A stretch of DNA of 64,000 nucleotides from Natrialba chahannaoensis JCM 10990 (GTDB taxonomy: Archaea; Halobacteriota; Halobacteria; Halobacteriales; Natrialbaceae): contig NZ_AOIN01000035.1 of NCBI RefSeq assembly GCF_000337135.1, forward strand, positions 1 through 64,000, written 5' to 3'. The stretch's first letter is position 1; every line of letters begins with the position of its first letter. Under the pieces are notes generated by a model. It made no database searches, was not told where the DNA came from, and saw only the letters and a program-made list of their open reading frames with translations. The position numbers were made by a program, and so were the translations under genes. This document shows positions 9,128-19,051 of this stretch, piece by piece.

Positions 9128-10681
9128 CTACGTCGTTCGCGTCAGCTCGCCCCACTGGGCGAACTTGTCGATCGGGTGGAGGTCGAAGCCCTCGAGTTCG
9201 GCGTCCGCGGCGACGACATACTCCCGGTAGAACAGTGGGATGACGACGCCTGCATCCATAATCTCACGCTGGGCGGCGACGTACGCCTCGCGTTTCTCGT
9301 CTGGGTCGTGTGACTGGAAGCCGGTCTCGATTAGCTCGTCGACCTCGCCACCAAGGTTGTGCAGTCCCGTCCCATCGGCCTCGTACAGGTCCTTGTTCGA
9401 AATCCCCATCGTGTGGAAGTTTTCCCACATGATGTAGTCCGCCGCCGGACTGTTCGACTGCGACGTGCCGAGCTCGAGGTGGAACTCGCCGCGGTCGGTC
9501 CGGTCCCGGAGCGAGGGTCCCTCGAGTACTTCTACGTCCAGGTTCACGTTGATCTTCCCGAACTCCTCCTGGAGGATCTGGACGAGCGTGCGGCCGTCGT
9601 CCATGTCGTTCTCGACGAGGCAGCTGATTTCCTCGCCGTCGTAGGACGACTGCGAGACGAGGTCACGTGCTCGGTCACGGTCGCGCTCATAGGCCGGTAG
9701 TTCCTCGTCGGCCGCCCAGTCGATGACTGTCGAAAGCGGGCCGCGAGCGGGCTGGCCGATGTTTTCGAGAACAGTGTTGACGATTTCCTCCTGTGAGATC
9801 GCGTAGTTGAGCGCCCGTCGAAGGTCGGCATCGTCGGTCGGTTCTCGATGGATGTTGATCGAGACGAATACCGAGCCGGAGGACTGCTGGGTTTCGATAC
9901 GTACGTCGTCGCGCTCGCGCAGTCCACTGATCCGGCTCGTTGCGGGCTCGTGTATGAGGTCGACCTCGCCGGCAACGAGCAGGTCGGTCCGTGTCGTCGC
10001 GTCCTCGGCGGCACGGAACGTGAGTTCAGTGGGTTCGGGAGCGCCGCCCCAGTAGTCCTCAAAGCGTTCGACGCGAAGCTGTTGGCCCTGCTCAATCTCG
10101 GCCAGCGTGAACGGGCCAGTACCGATGATTTCGGCGTCGCGGCGGTCGGCCTCGGGTGGCTGGATGTCGATCATGTTGTGTGCGATCGTTCCGGGAAATC
10201 CGGGGAACGGCTCCGTCGTCTCGAAGGAGACGGTGTAGTCGTCGATCCGATCGACGCTCCCGGGTTCGAGGTGGAGCCAGCCGTGGACGAAATCGCCGCG
10301 GTCAGTGAGGATATCCTCCTCGAAGGAGTGGACGACGTCGTCCGCGGTCATCTCCTCACCGTTGTGGAAGGTGACGCCCTCACGGAGATCGAACACCCAG
10401 GTGGTGTCGTCTGTCGCAGTCCAGTCGGTCGCCAGCCACGGCTGTGGTTGCATGCCGTCGGTCCCCCAGACCAGTGGCTCGATGACCCGCGTCCAGTACG
10501 GTGCCATCCCGCCCCAACTATCCCAGTCGTCGCCCGTTCCCGTCGGGTCCGCAGTAGGGACAATCGTAAACGTACCATCCGCTTCATCATCCAGACTGGT
10601 CTCCGCACAGCCGGCAAGCCCGGCGATTCCAGCGCCAACTCCGGCAGTAAGTAGTTGTCGACGTGTGGGTGCTGTGTCCAT
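9128..10681 (-). CDS. dppA: ABC transporter substrate-binding lipoprotein (DppA/OppA type)
   Basis: A 517-aa solute receptor of the family 5 extracellular binding proteins. The N-terminus RRQLLTAGVG through LAGC is a Tat signal with lipobox (Cys about residue 25), so it is anchored outside the membrane. Family 5 landmarks include WVFDLREGVTFHNGEEMTADD, TGPFTL and the ALNYAISQEEI segment. It is first in the operon dppA-B-C-DF. Its promoter has a TATA-like box 23-31 nt upstream and an inverted repeat further upstream. Confidence 0.93.
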   Translation of the reverse strand: MDTAPTRRQLLTAGVGAGIAGLAGCAETSLDDEADGTFTIVPTADPTGTGDDWDSWGGMAPYWTRVIEPLVWGTDGMQPQPWLATDWTATDDTTWVFDLREGVTFHNGEEMTADDVVHSFEEDILTDRGDFVHGWLHLEPGSVDRIDDYTVSFETTEPFPGFPGTIAHNMIDIQPPEADRRDAEIIGTGPFTLAEIEQGQQLRVERFEDYWGGAPEPTELTFRAAEDATTRTDLLVAGEVDLIHEPATSRISGLRERDDVRIETQQSSGSVFVSINIHREPTDDADLRRALNYAISQEEIVNTVLENIGQPARGPLSTVIDWAADEELPAYERDRDRARDLVSQSSYDGEEISCLVENDMDDGRTLVQILQEEFGKINVNLDVEVLEGPSLRDRTDRGEFHLELGTSQSNSPAADYIMWENFHTMGISNKDLYEADGTGLHNLGGEVDELIETGFQSHDPDEKREAYVAAQREIMDAGVVIPLFYREYVVAADAELEGFDLHPIDKFAQWGELTRTT

Positions 10682-11075
10682 TGTGTTGTTAATTAGAATT
10701 AGATTTTAATAACTCTTGTTAACTAAGGGTGATGGCTAACAAGAACTCTCGTATTCGTCAATTCCCAACCGCAACCGCCGCTGATCCGATCTATATCGAC
10801 TTCGTTGGTTCCCATCGTACAACCTGAGTTTATATAATGAAAATACACTTGTGAATGTTCTGGTTCACGCATCGATAGCTCCCGACGATCGTCGAGTCGA
10901 GTCGACCAGCCCCTCCCTATTCGAGTACAGCCCTTACAGACTCACATCACTCACCAGCCGGTGGCCGTCGTTGGTCGCTCCAACGTGACTGGGTCACACA
11001 CGGGGCGATTCGGTACCGTGTGAAACCTGCCGTGAACCTGAACTGGTTTATCCGGCCGCCCACAATCGGCGAGCG
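10682..11075. other. Divergent promoter region between dppA and serB
   Basis: Contains the dppA promoter on the left. A second AT-rich patch, tttatataatg (about 10831-10841), does not sit at a leaderless distance from any gene. The serB TATA-like ggtttatcc lies at 11045-11053. No reading frame was seen. Confidence 0.5.
10704..10744 (-). promoter_or_regulatory. dppA promoter and upstream inverted repeat
   Basis: The TATA-like ttttaataa (10704-10712, plus-strand spelling) is centred 27 nt from the dppA ATG. Directly upstream of it is a perfect 8-bp inverted repeat, TCTTGTTA (10714-10721) and TAACAAGA (10737-10744), centres about 23 bp apart, or about two helical turns. This suggests a dimeric regulator binding next to the TATA box. 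The regulator is unknown. Confidence 0.55.
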
Positions 11076-11714
11076 ATGACAGTCGTCGCTTTCGACTTCG
11101 ACGGGACCCTTTCGGACTCCGAGATGACGGTGTTACTCGGCGAGCGTTGCAGTGTCGCCGACGAGATGGCCGAAATCACCGACCGCGCGATGAACAACGA
11201 GATCGGCTACGCCGAGAGCCTCCGGGAACGAGCGGCTCTCCTCGAGGGCTTGCCGGAATCCGATGCGTCCGCTGCCTACGGTCAGGTGGAACTCCGACCG
11301 GACGCTGCGGACCTGATCGAGACGCTCAACACCGCTGGTGTCACGACCGCCATTCTGACGGGCGGCTTCGAACGCGGCGTCGCGGCCGCACTCGAGCGCG
11401 AGGGTGTCACCGTCGACCACATCGTGTCGAATCGTCTCCCACTGGCGGACGGCGAACTCACCGGCGATGTCAATGGCCCACTAATCGAGGGTACCAAGGA
11501 CGACGCACTCGAGTCGCTCGCCAACGACGTCGGTGCCGAGCTCGAGGAGACCGTCGCCATTGGTGACGGCGCAAACGACCTTCCGATGCTCGAGGTCGCC
11601 GGCCTCGCGATCGGTTTCGAGCCGAAACCAGCTGTTGAACCACACTGTGACGTCGTCGTTTCCTCGATGGCCGAGGCACGCGAGGTACTCGAGTCCAACG
11701 CCGTACTCGAGTAA
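11076..11714 (+). CDS. serB: Phosphoserine phosphatase
   Basis: Last step of serine synthesis: hydrolysis of phosphoserine. The 212-aa HAD-superfamily protein has motif I DFDGT (nucleophile D7, acid D9), motif II TGG (about 95-97), Lys in the GTKDDA region (about 141), and motif IV GDGAND (163-168). The family usually has DSTV or DFDST at motif I, so the Gly is a mild departure, but the length and the SerB-like cap region fit. A TATA-like ggtttatcc (11045-11053) lies about 27 nt before the ATG, consistent with a leaderless message. Another small-molecule HAD phosphatase cannot be excluded. Confidence 0.88.
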   Translation: MTVVAFDFDGTLSDSEMTVLLGERCSVADEMAEITDRAMNNEIGYAESLRERAALLEGLPESDASAAYGQVELRPDAADLIETLNTAGVTTAILTGGFERGVAAALEREGVTVDHIVSNRLPLADGELTGDVNGPLIEGTKDDALESLANDVGAELEETVAIGDGANDLPMLEVAGLAIGFEPKPAVEPHCDVVVSSMAEAREVLESNAVLE

Positions 11715-11839
11715 CTGACACGGACAGACTATTGGTGACCGAACGGAGCGTGTGACGTTCCCGTATTCCCGACTATCCAGCGTAGGAGGCTATTTCTCGA
11801 CCGAGCGAGTTTTAACTCACAATCGAGTAATCGGATTCG

Positions 11840-12241
11840 ATGATGTGGCAAGACTTCGTGTTCATGATTGGCAGCGGTCTCTCGGTGGTCTTTCTCGGCC
11901 CGACGCTGGCTAACGCGAGCGCTCGTGTGCCGCTCGGAACGAGTATCCCCTCGATGGCGATCGGCTACGTCTACACGTTCACGTTTCTGACGCTCGGAAT
12001 GACGTTTTCGGCGCTCGGTACGTTCACAGCCGGGACGATGTGGGCCCTGATTACGATGTTCCGCTCTCCGCCTGCCCGGCGGTTCATGCGTGCGACCGGC
12101 CTCGACCTGCTCGGTAGCGACCTCCGACGGTGGCTGGCGCGACGGCGACCGGGCCGCAGCGTTGCTGACCAGTACGTTCGATTCGATGGCGGACAGGACG
12201 GCCCGTCCTCGCGGCAGGGGCATGTGAACACGGCCGACTGA
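11840..12241 (+). CDS. Hypothetical membrane protein
   Basis: A 133-aa protein with two or three hydrophobic segments (about residues 7-25, 38-60 and 62-75) and a hydrophilic, Arg-rich C-terminal tail with a PPARRFMRATGLDLL stretch. No known domain is recognised. Two adjacent ATG codons (11840 and 11843) could start it. It stands alone between serB and a convergent lipoprotein gene. Confidence 0.6.
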   Translation: MMWQDFVFMIGSGLSVVFLGPTLANASARVPLGTSIPSMAIGYVYTFTFLTLGMTFSALGTFTAGTMWALITMFRSPPARRFMRATGLDLLGSDLRRWLARRRPGRSVADQYVRFDGGQDGPSSRQGHVNTAD

Positions 12242-12341
12242 CGCGTCGCTTTTGTTGACAATAGTAGTACGGTGGTACGTTTGCTCGACTCCACTGCTGT
12301 GTGCAAGAAACCGGATTCGAACTGGTGGTCGCTGTCAGCGC

Positions 12342-13373
12342 TTACGGTAGTCCGTTCTCGATCAACTGGGTGACATCGTCGATCTCGCCCCAGTAGGTCA
12401 CTTCGACGGTGTCTCCATCCTGTTCAACGTCGATTTTACGGAGTTCGGACTGTAGATCGTCGTCGGCCATCGATCCGCTCGCGATGGAAATCCCACCATC
12501 GATGACGTCTGCAACGTCAAGTGCCTCGTCCTCTCCCGTCGTGTGCAGAGTCGTCTCGAACCCGGCCTCGCCGTCGTCCGTGTCGTAGACGCTCGTCAGA
12601 ACCTCGACGTTGTAGAACGCCTCGAAGTCGATGTCGTCGGGCGCGCTTGGATCATCGGTCGGGACCGTCGACTTCGGAAGCGTCGTCGCCAGCGTCACGT
12701 GACCGTCGCGTGTCTCGTCATAGGCATCACGGATATCGCCGGAAAGCGCTTCTTCATCGCCGTACTCAACGGCGAGCGACGCTTCAACCGTATCCTGGCT
12801 GCCGAAGACGAACGTCCCATCGCCGAGCTCACCGATGTGCATCTCTGTGCTCTGTCTGGATTCTGATTCCGGCTCGTAGTGGACGGTCTCGCCGTCGAAC
12901 TCGCGTTCCTCGTACGGTGTTTCTTCAGTATCCTCTGCTGCGCTAACGACCTCGTCGGTGGTCCAGTCGCTCTGGACGATAATCCCGCTGTCATCCCACG
13001 GATTATCATCGAACGAGGTGAATAGCAAGAGTTCGTCTGCGTCTTCGAGCTCAAGTCCAGTCTCCGCCTCAAACTCAGAGACGATGTCCTCCTGGTCGTT
13101 CGTGTCGTCGCTCTCTCCGTCGGCCATCGAATCGACCAGTTGCTGATGATCGTCATCGGCCAGCATGGCCATGTCGATGTGAATGAGTGTGTCGGTGTCC
13201 GATGGCACGTATTCGGCTGGATCGGTCCCGTCACCGCTTAGCGCGCCGAGACAGCCCGCCATCAGCATGAGGGCGACAACGACGCCAACCAGTGCAAATT
13301 GTCTTGAGACGAGTCGTTCGGCGGTGCCGGATTCGTGTGTCTGTCTCCTGGTGTGTGTGTCCCTAGTAGTCAT
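12342..13373 (-). CDS. Lipoprotein, hypothetical
   Basis: A 343-aa exported protein. The N-terminal region lacks an RR motif close to the hydrophobic core. The core (about residues 26-42) ends in LMAGC, a lipobox, so it could be a Sec-type or atypical lipoprotein. The mature part is very acidic with repeated beta-type segments (SDTDTLIHIDM, GELGDGTFVFGS, HVTLATTLP) and no catalytic motif. It has an exceptionally clear TATA box (13398-13408) about 29 nt upstream, so it is likely transcribed as a single leaderless gene. Confidence 0.75.
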   Translation of the reverse strand: MTTRDTHTRRQTHESGTAERLVSRQFALVGVVVALMLMAGCLGALSGDGTDPAEYVPSDTDTLIHIDMAMLADDDHQQLVDSMADGESDDTNDQEDIVSEFEAETGLELEDADELLLFTSFDDNPWDDSGIIVQSDWTTDEVVSAAEDTEETPYEEREFDGETVHYEPESESRQSTEMHIGELGDGTFVFGSQDTVEASLAVEYGDEEALSGDIRDAYDETRDGHVTLATTLPKSTVPTDDPSAPDDIDFEAFYNVEVLTSVYDTDDGEAGFETTLHTTGEDEALDVADVIDGGISIASGSMADDDLQSELRKIDVEQDGDTVEVTYWGEIDDVTQLIENGLP

Positions 13374-13397
13374 CTACGACTACACGACCGAACATAA

Positions 13398-13408
13398 TAT
13401 ATAAAAAA
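13398..13408 (-). promoter_or_regulatory. Strong TATA box of the lipoprotein gene
   Basis: Plus-strand spelling tatataaaaaa, centred about 29 nt before the start codon at 13373. It is one of the best TATA matches in the window and stands out from GC-rich surroundings. Confidence 0.65.
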
Positions 13409-13448
13409 GTACGAGGTTCACGGCTTCTAACTGCTTGGTGGCGAACTC

Positions 13449-14663
13449 TCATTCGGAGAATAGACTCGTGTGAACTGGCGCGAACGACTCCGACTCGCCC
13501 ATCGTCTCGTCCCCATCCGCTGTGTCCGTGATCGTCCGACCGGAGAGCCCCTCCTCGAGTACGGTCGACAGCGGCGGACCGACCTTCTCCGGTTCGACGA
13601 GAAAGGCGTCGTGGCCGTGGTCGGATTCGACGACGTGGTGGGCGACGTCGACGCCAGCCTCGCGGCAGGCCTCGGCGACCGCTTCTGACTGTTCGACGGT
13701 GAAGTGCCAGTCGCCGGTGAACGACAGCAAGAGGAGTTCGCCCTCGAAGGCGGCGAGTGCGGCCGCGTCGGACTCGTATCCCGTCGAGAGATCGAAGTCG
13801 TCCATCGCGCGCGTGAGGTACAGGTAGCTGTTCGCGTCGAAGCGGTCGGTGAACTTCTCGGCCTGGTAGTCGAGGTAGGATTCGACTTCGCGGTAGGGGA
13901 AAAACGACGCTGCAGGGTCCGGTGATTCCTCGCGGATCGTCTCACGACCTGCCGAGCGCCGGCCGAACTTCTGGGCCATCGAGGCCTTCGAGAGGTACAT
14001 GATGTGGCCAATCTGGCGAGCGTGTGCGAGGCCGTCCTCGGGCTCCGGCCCGCCATAGTAGTGGCCGCCGTTCCAGTTCGGATCGCTCGTGATCGCCCGG
14101 CGGGCGACCGTATCCAGTGCGAGACACTGTGCATCGAGTCTCGCTGCCGTGGCGACGGCCGCCGCGCGCTCGACATCGTCGGGGTAGCGCGAGAGCCAGT
14201 CGAGGACGTTCATCCCGCCGACGCTGCCGCCGATGAGGGTGTGCAGTCGCCCGACGCCGAGTTCGTCGAGCAGTCGACGTTGTGCGCGCGTCCAGTCTCC
14301 GATCGTGACAGGCGGAAAGTCGGTGCCGTAGGGTTCGCCGGTTTCGGGATTCGTACTCGAGGGGCCCGTCGTCCCGTAGCAGGAGCCGGGAACGTTCGCG
14401 CAGACGACGTAGTACTCGGTGGTGTCGACCGCCTTTCCGGGACCGACGACGTCGCCCCACCAGGCGCGGGCCTGTCCCGCGGTGTCGTCGCCGGCGTCGG
14501 GGCGGCGGGCGACGTGTGCGCTGCCGGTCAGGGCGTGACAGACCAGCACGGCGTTATCGCCGGTGAACTCGCCGTACGTCTCGTAGGCTACCTCGAGATT
14601 CGGGATCGACTCGCCGCACTCGAAGGTGAACTCGCCGAGCGACTGCACGTCGGTCGTCGTCAT
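13449..14663 (-). CDS. metX: Homoserine O-acetyltransferase
   Basis: Transfers acetyl from acetyl-CoA to homoserine, the activating step of methionine synthesis. The 404-aa alpha/beta-hydrolase protein has the family signature GGSVGGMN with the nucleophilic Ser (about residue 148), the AYETYGE stretch near the start, the CHALTGSAH motif, and the catalytic Asp and His in the C-terminal part (SFTGDWHF and [10 protein letters not shown]). Its start overlaps the metY stop by 4 nt, so both are cotranscribed and probably translationally coupled. Some members use succinyl-CoA, and the sequence alone does not settle this. Confidence 0.93.
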   Translation of the reverse strand: MTTTDVQSLGEFTFECGESIPNLEVAYETYGEFTGDNAVLVCHALTGSAHVARRPDAGDDTAGQARAWWGDVVGPGKAVDTTEYYVVCANVPGSCYGTTGPSSTNPETGEPYGTDFPPVTIGDWTRAQRRLLDELGVGRLHTLIGGSVGGMNVLDWLSRYPDDVERAAAVATAARLDAQCLALDTVARRAITSDPNWNGGHYYGGPEPEDGLAHARQIGHIMYLSKASMAQKFGRRSAGRETIREESPDPAASFFPYREVESYLDYQAEKFTDRFDANSYLYLTRAMDDFDLSTGYESDAAALAAFEGELLLLSFTGDWHFTVEQSEAVAEACREAGVDVAHHVVESDHGHDAFLVEPEKVGPPLSTVLEEGLSGRTITDTADGDETMGESESFAPVHTSLFSE

Positions 14664-16000
14664 GTGCGTTCGTCGCCCTCCGTTGCCGTCCGTGTCGCGG
14701 TTTCAATCGCCTGCTCCAGATCGGCCAGAATGTCCGCGGGATTCTCGATGCCGACCGACATGCGGATCAGATCCGGCGTGACGCCGGCCTCTTCCTGCTC
14801 TTCAGGAGTAAGCTGGCCGTGAGTCGTACTCGCGGGGTGGATCACCAGCGTCTTCGCGTCGCCGATGTTCGCTAAGAACTGGGCGACTTCGACACTCTCG
14901 CAGAACGTTTTCCCACCGGCGTAGCCGGTTTCGAGGCCGAACGCGACCATCCCGCTGTAGTCGTCCAGGTAACGCGCGGCGTTGTCGTGGGTTGGATGTG
15001 ACTCGAGTCCGGGTTGGGTGACCCAGGCCACATCTTCGTGCTCGGCCAGGTACTCCGCGACGATAGCCGCGTTCTCACAGTGTTTGTCCATCCGCAGCGG
15101 GAGGGACTCGAGTCCCTGTAGCGTCTGCCAGGCGTCGAACGGTGACTGCTGGTTGCCGAGGGTACGAAGCGAACGGAAGCGAGCGGCGGCGGCGAACGGT
15201 GCCTCGGGGAAGTCTTGCGAGAAGTCAACGTCGTGGTAGGCGTGGTTCTGTCCGGCAATTTCGTCGTAGCCGTGCTCGCCCCACGGGAACGTGCCGCCGT
15301 CGACGAGTACGCCGCCGACGGTCGTCCCCGAGCCGTGGAGCCACTTCGTCGTCGACTCCCAGACCACGTCGGCCCCGTGCTCGAGTGGCCGACAGAGCGC
15401 CGGTGTCGCGAACGTGTTGTCCACGACCAGCGGAACGCCGTGCTCGTGGGCGACCTCGGCCACGCGCTCGAAATCCGGCGTGACGAGCGAGGGGTTGCCG
15501 ATCGTCTCGACGTGGACGAAGGCGGTGTCCTCGTCGATGGCGTCCTCGTAGGCGTCGTACTCGAGTGTCGGCACGAATCTGGGTTCGATATCGCGTCGGG
15601 TTGCGGTCTTCGCAAAGTAGGCCGTCGTCCCGCCGTAGGTGTCGGTCGAGCAGACGACGTTGTCGCCCGCCTCGGCGAGGAGCAGGGTGGCCGAGTCGAG
15701 TGCGGCCATACCACTGCCCGTCGCGACCGCTCCTGCGCCGTTCTCGAGGGAGGTGAGTCGATTCTCGAGCATTTCGACGGTGGGATTGCTGATTCGAGAG
15801 TAGATGTAGCCGTCGTCCGCCAGCGCGTAGCGCTCGGCGGCGGTGTCCGCGTCGGGGAAGGTGTAGGATGTCGTCTGATAGATCGGCGGGGCGCGCGCAC
15901 CAGTAGCCGGATCGGCTCGCTGGCCGGCGTGAACGCTCCGTGTGCCGAATTCCGCCGTCTCGAACTCGGCGTTGGTCCCGTCGATCGCGTCGTCGCTCAT
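14660..16000 (-). CDS. metY: O-acetylhomoserine aminocarboxypropyltransferase (sulfhydrylase)
   Basis: PLP enzyme that makes homocysteine from O-acetylhomoserine and sulfide. The 446-aa protein matches the Cys/Met metabolism family: [20 protein letters not shown] at the start, [17 protein letters not shown], and the PLP-binding Lys in STTKWLHG. The open frame runs nine codons further upstream, but the ATG at 16000 (MSDDAIDG) better fits the family N-terminus. First gene of metY-metX. A TATA-like GTTATATGC (about 16018-16010) lies close to the ATG, so the exact transcription start and N-terminus stay open. Confidence 0.92.
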   Translation of the reverse strand: MSDDAIDGTNAEFETAEFGTRSVHAGQRADPATGARAPPIYQTTSYTFPDADTAAERYALADDGYIYSRISNPTVEMLENRLTSLENGAGAVATGSGMAALDSATLLLAEAGDNVVCSTDTYGGTTAYFAKTATRRDIEPRFVPTLEYDAYEDAIDEDTAFVHVETIGNPSLVTPDFERVAEVAHEHGVPLVVDNTFATPALCRPLEHGADVVWESTTKWLHGSGTTVGGVLVDGGTFPWGEHGYDEIAGQNHAYHDVDFSQDFPEAPFAAAARFRSLRTLGNQQSPFDAWQTLQGLESLPLRMDKHCENAAIVAEYLAEHEDVAWVTQPGLESHPTHDNAARYLDDYSGMVAFGLETGYAGGKTFCESVEVAQFLANIGDAKTLVIHPASTTHGQLTPEEQEEAGVTPDLIRMSVGIENPADILADLEQAIETATRTATEGDERT

Positions 16001-16166
16001 GTTCAGTACGCATATAACTCCAGGCACATATGCACCTCAGTAACGGCAAAAACCGCTGTCTGTGACTCGTGGTGACACACCTCTGGGTATACACTCATAG
16101 AAGTTGTTGCTTCTCAAACTCTCCCATCGAGCCGGCGGCTCGAGTCCCCAGTTCGGTTCAGTCTTC

Positions 16167-16832
16167 CTAATTCTCGTGGTTCACTCCCTCGAACAGGGTC
16201 CGAACTGAGGCCGACTCGAGTTCCATCCCGAGCAGTTGTGGGTAAACGGCGACACAGATCACGAAATCGTCACCGTGAGCGATCGGTTCGGTGATCTGGA
16301 GGTAGACTTCGAGCGTCGTGCCCGCGTCGATCAGCCGCGCCTGGGCCAGATAGCGGTCGACGGTGGTCTCCGTCCCGAGCACCGAGACGGTGGTCGCGTC
16401 ACGATGATCAACGTCCTCGAGTTCCTCGTAGCGATCCTGGATGAGTTCGATTAGTTCTGCAGTCGAGAGCTCGCCGACCGGGTTGAACGTGCGTCCGAGA
16501 AAGGAAATCTGTGGCGTCGTTAGTACCGAGGCAACCGCCGCTTGCGCGCGCCCCAATCCGAGTCCCAGGCCGTCGAGCGGGACTGCGCGGTCGTACTCGG
16601 CGTACCAGTTCGTCACCTCGATCGATCGGTCGATGCCGAAGCGCCCTACTGTGCGCTCGACGATGAGTTCCTCAACGGTGCGTTCGTCGTACCCAGTCTC
16701 CGAACGCACGGCCTCCGGCACAGTTGCCGGCCGCGAGGTGAGCGTCTCGTCGAGGATGCCGGCACAGCCAGCCAGCGCCGCAGTCGTACCCGTTGCCCCG
16801 GCCGCAAGGAGGTGTCTACGCGTGACGTTCAT
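16167..16832 (-). CDS. Tat lipoprotein resembling the DUF6517 group
   Basis: A 221-aa exported lipoprotein with RRHLLAAGATG and the lipobox LAGC (Cys about residue 23). The mature domain has a repeated pattern of short beta strands, with YDERTVEELIVERTV, VTNWYAEYDR and TPQISFLGRTFNPV segments. This looks like the haloarchaeal lipoprotein family usually listed as DUF6517, recalled from memory and not searched. No known activity. Single gene upstream of the divergent MFS transporter. Confidence 0.7.
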   Translation of the reverse strand: MNVTRRHLLAAGATGTTAALAGCAGILDETLTSRPATVPEAVRSETGYDERTVEELIVERTVGRFGIDRSIEVTNWYAEYDRAVPLDGLGLGLGRAQAAVASVLTTPQISFLGRTFNPVGELSTAELIELIQDRYEELEDVDHRDATTVSVLGTETTVDRYLAQARLIDAGTTLEVYLQITEPIAHGDDFVICVAVYPQLLGMELESASVRTLFEGVNHEN

Positions 16833-17083
16833 GTGTTTCGAGATGTCTGCAGGACTCTCATTGGCATCTGTATTCCGGTTTTTCTCGCCGGTCAGTCATT
16901 TCTCCGTTCATACATGTTGCCTATATTTCTCGACTAACCGTTCACTCCAACTCGACTCGCTTTCCGGAACCGCCCATTGATTCTTCACAGGTGAGTATAC
17001 CCTCAGCTGCAGTCACTGACACATGAGTTCCGAAGTGCACCGAGACGAACGCCTTCATATTCTCCTGGTTCGAACCACCGGTC

Positions 17084-18310
17084 GTGCACTCGAGTGATCG
17101 TGACCGACTGGTGCTCGCGGCGGTCGTGTTCGCCGTTCTCTTCTCGCAACTGCTGCTCTACCCGGGTATCGCGACCTTGGTCGACGCGCTGGGGGCTGAT
17201 GCGGCGAGTTCGCCCGTCGCGTCGACGACGCTCGATGCCAGCATGTGGTTCCTCGTGAGCGAGTTCGGAGCCTACGTCGTCTTCGTCGGCGTCTGGGGTG
17301 CGATAAGCGATGTTACGGGTCGACGGACGCCGTTTATCGTGCTGAGCGCGATTGGTGGGGCCGCAAGCTACGCCGCGCTGGCGGCAGTTCCCTCGCTTGG
17401 CACCATTCCGTTCGAGGGTGTCCTCCTGTTGCGCGTCCTGCAAGGTGCGATGACGATCGGCGCGTTCTCGCTGACGATGACGATGCTGATGGATCTCGAG
17501 GGCGGCCACGGGCGCAACATGGGCGCGGCCGGCATTGCTATCGGACTCGGTGCCGCGATGGGTGCACCGATCGGCGGCCAGCTAACCGAACTCGATCCAG
17601 TTGCGCCGCTGGTCGCTGCGGCGATCCTGCTCGTCTGTGTTGGGCTCCTGGTCTCTCGGCTGGAGGATCGAACGCCGGCATCTCGTCGGACCGTCCGTGC
17701 GCTAGTCGAAGGGGTGCGCCAGCGACCCACACTGTCGTTGCCCTACGCGTTCGGCTTCGTTGACCGAATGACTGCCGGCTTCTTTGCCCTGGTTGGGACC
17801 CTGTACTTTCAGGAAACGTTCAACCTCGCGCCCGGTGCGACCGGACTGTTGCTCGCGTGTTTCTTCGCGCCCTTTGCCCTCCTGCAGTACCCGCTCGGGA
17901 CGCTCTCCGATCGGATTGGCCGCACGATTCCGGTCGTGGTCGGCTCTGCCTGTTACGGCATCGGTATTCTCGGTGTTGGTGTCGCTCCGTCCGTCGGTGC
18001 TGCTGCCGGGGCGATGATCGTCGTCGGCATCCTCGGCGCACTTGTCTCGCCCGCGACGATGGCGCTCGTCACGGATCTCGCCGACGAACGCGAACGCGGG
18101 ACCGCGATGGCTGGCTTCAACGTCGCCGGCAGCCTCGGCTTCCTCGGCGGCTTTCTCATCGGCGGCTCTGTCGCCGGCTCCTACGGCTACGACTTCGCGT
18201 TCCTCGTCGTCGGTGGACTCGAAATCGCCATCGCACTCGTCACGATCCCGATCTTTCTTCGGCTGTCACTCGAGTCCGGAACGCAATCGTCACCACAGGT
18301 TGACCAGTAG
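17084..18310 (+). CDS. MFS transporter
   Basis: A 408-aa protein with about twelve hydrophobic segments. The MFS loop 2-3 signature is visible as WGAISDVTGRRTPF (about residues 67-80), and its counterpart in the second half as LGTLSDRIGRTIPV. This places it among drug/H+ antiporter-like or metabolite transporters, but the substrate is unknown. The start is GTG. No in-frame ATG gives a better N-terminus, and the first helix begins right after residue 8. Nothing in the neighbourhood indicates the substrate. Confidence 0.87.
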   Translation: MHSSDRDRLVLAAVVFAVLFSQLLLYPGIATLVDALGADAASSPVASTTLDASMWFLVSEFGAYVVFVGVWGAISDVTGRRTPFIVLSAIGGAASYAALAAVPSLGTIPFEGVLLLRVLQGAMTIGAFSLTMTMLMDLEGGHGRNMGAAGIAIGLGAAMGAPIGGQLTELDPVAPLVAAAILLVCVGLLVSRLEDRTPASRRTVRALVEGVRQRPTLSLPYAFGFVDRMTAGFFALVGTLYFQETFNLAPGATGLLLACFFAPFALLQYPLGTLSDRIGRTIPVVVGSACYGIGILGVGVAPSVGAAAGAMIVVGILGALVSPATMALVTDLADERERGTAMAGFNVAGSLGFLGGFLIGGSVAGSYGYDFAFLVVGGLEIAIALVTIPIFLRLSLESGTQSSPQVDQ

Positions 18311-18446
18311 GGTTGCGACTCGTCACTGCTCCCATTATACCTACACTTCAGGACGTAATTTGGTTTTTCTGCGTAGTAAACAATTGTTACTGGTCAGTGC
18401 TGCTATGGTATGGAATCGCATAACGGAACGCCGGTAGAGGAGGGCC

Positions 18447-18456
18447 ATTTTTATGC
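18447..18456 (+). promoter_or_regulatory. TATA box of the cupredoxin lipoprotein
   Basis: The sequence atttttatgc is centred about 27 nt before the ATG at 18479. It favours that start over the in-frame ATG at 18410 and predicts a leaderless message. Confidence 0.55.
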
Positions 18457-18478
18457 ACTGATTTCTAATGCGCTATTG

Positions 18479-19051
18479 ATGAGTCGAAACAACCCTATCT
18501 CCCGACGTACGGCAATGAAGCTCACGGGTGCGGCGGCCGCGACCGCACTCGTCGCAGGATGTAGCGACGACGACACGGACGAGGAGAACGGCGGCGAAAA
18601 CGGCGGCGAAAATGGCGGCGAGGACATCGATGTCGAAGCGTGGGAAGGCGTCGACACGATCGAACTCAACGGCGCGCTCGGCGGCTGGGAAGGCGTCGCT
18701 CCCGACATGATCGCCGGCGAGGAGAACCCAACGATCGTCCTCTTCGAGGACCAGGAGTACGACTTCACCTGGTACAACGCAGACAGCGGTACCCACAACA
18801 TCGAGATCTGGGATGAGGACGAAGAGGTCGTCGAGGACTACCAGACCGATCAGGTCAACGACGACGAGCAGACCCTCGAGGGTGTCGTCGCCTCCGAGGA
18901 CATGGCCTACTATCGCTGTTACCCACACGACCAGATGCAGGCACCGATTCAGGTCGAACCACCGCTCGACGATGACGAGAACGGTGAGGAAGACGAAGAA
19001 GCAAACGGCGAGGAAGACGACAACGGCAACGGCGACGAAGACGACGAGTAA
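18479..19051 (+). CDS. Cupredoxin (halocyanin-like) Tat lipoprotein
   Basis: Blue-copper electron carrier anchored outside the membrane. The 190-aa protein has a Tat signal (SRRTAMKLTG), lipobox Cys 28 and an acidic Asn/Gly/Glu linker. The cupredoxin fold has a likely copper site of His106 (THNIEIW), Cys147 (YYRC), His150 and Met153 (PHDQM). The C-terminus is an Asp/Glu/Asn-rich tail of about 30 residues, so the copper domain is flanked by acidic segments on both sides. ATG 18479 is preferred to ATG 18410 because of the signal peptide and the TATA box. Partners are unknown, and redox role is inferred from the fold. Confidence 0.88.
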   Translation: MSRNNPISRRTAMKLTGAAAATALVAGCSDDDTDEENGGENGGENGGEDIDVEAWEGVDTIELNGALGGWEGVAPDMIAGEENPTIVLFEDQEYDFTWYNADSGTHNIEIWDEDEEVVEDYQTDQVNDDEQTLEGVVASEDMAYYRCYPHDQMQAPIQVEPPLDDDENGEEDEEANGEEDDNGNGDEDDE

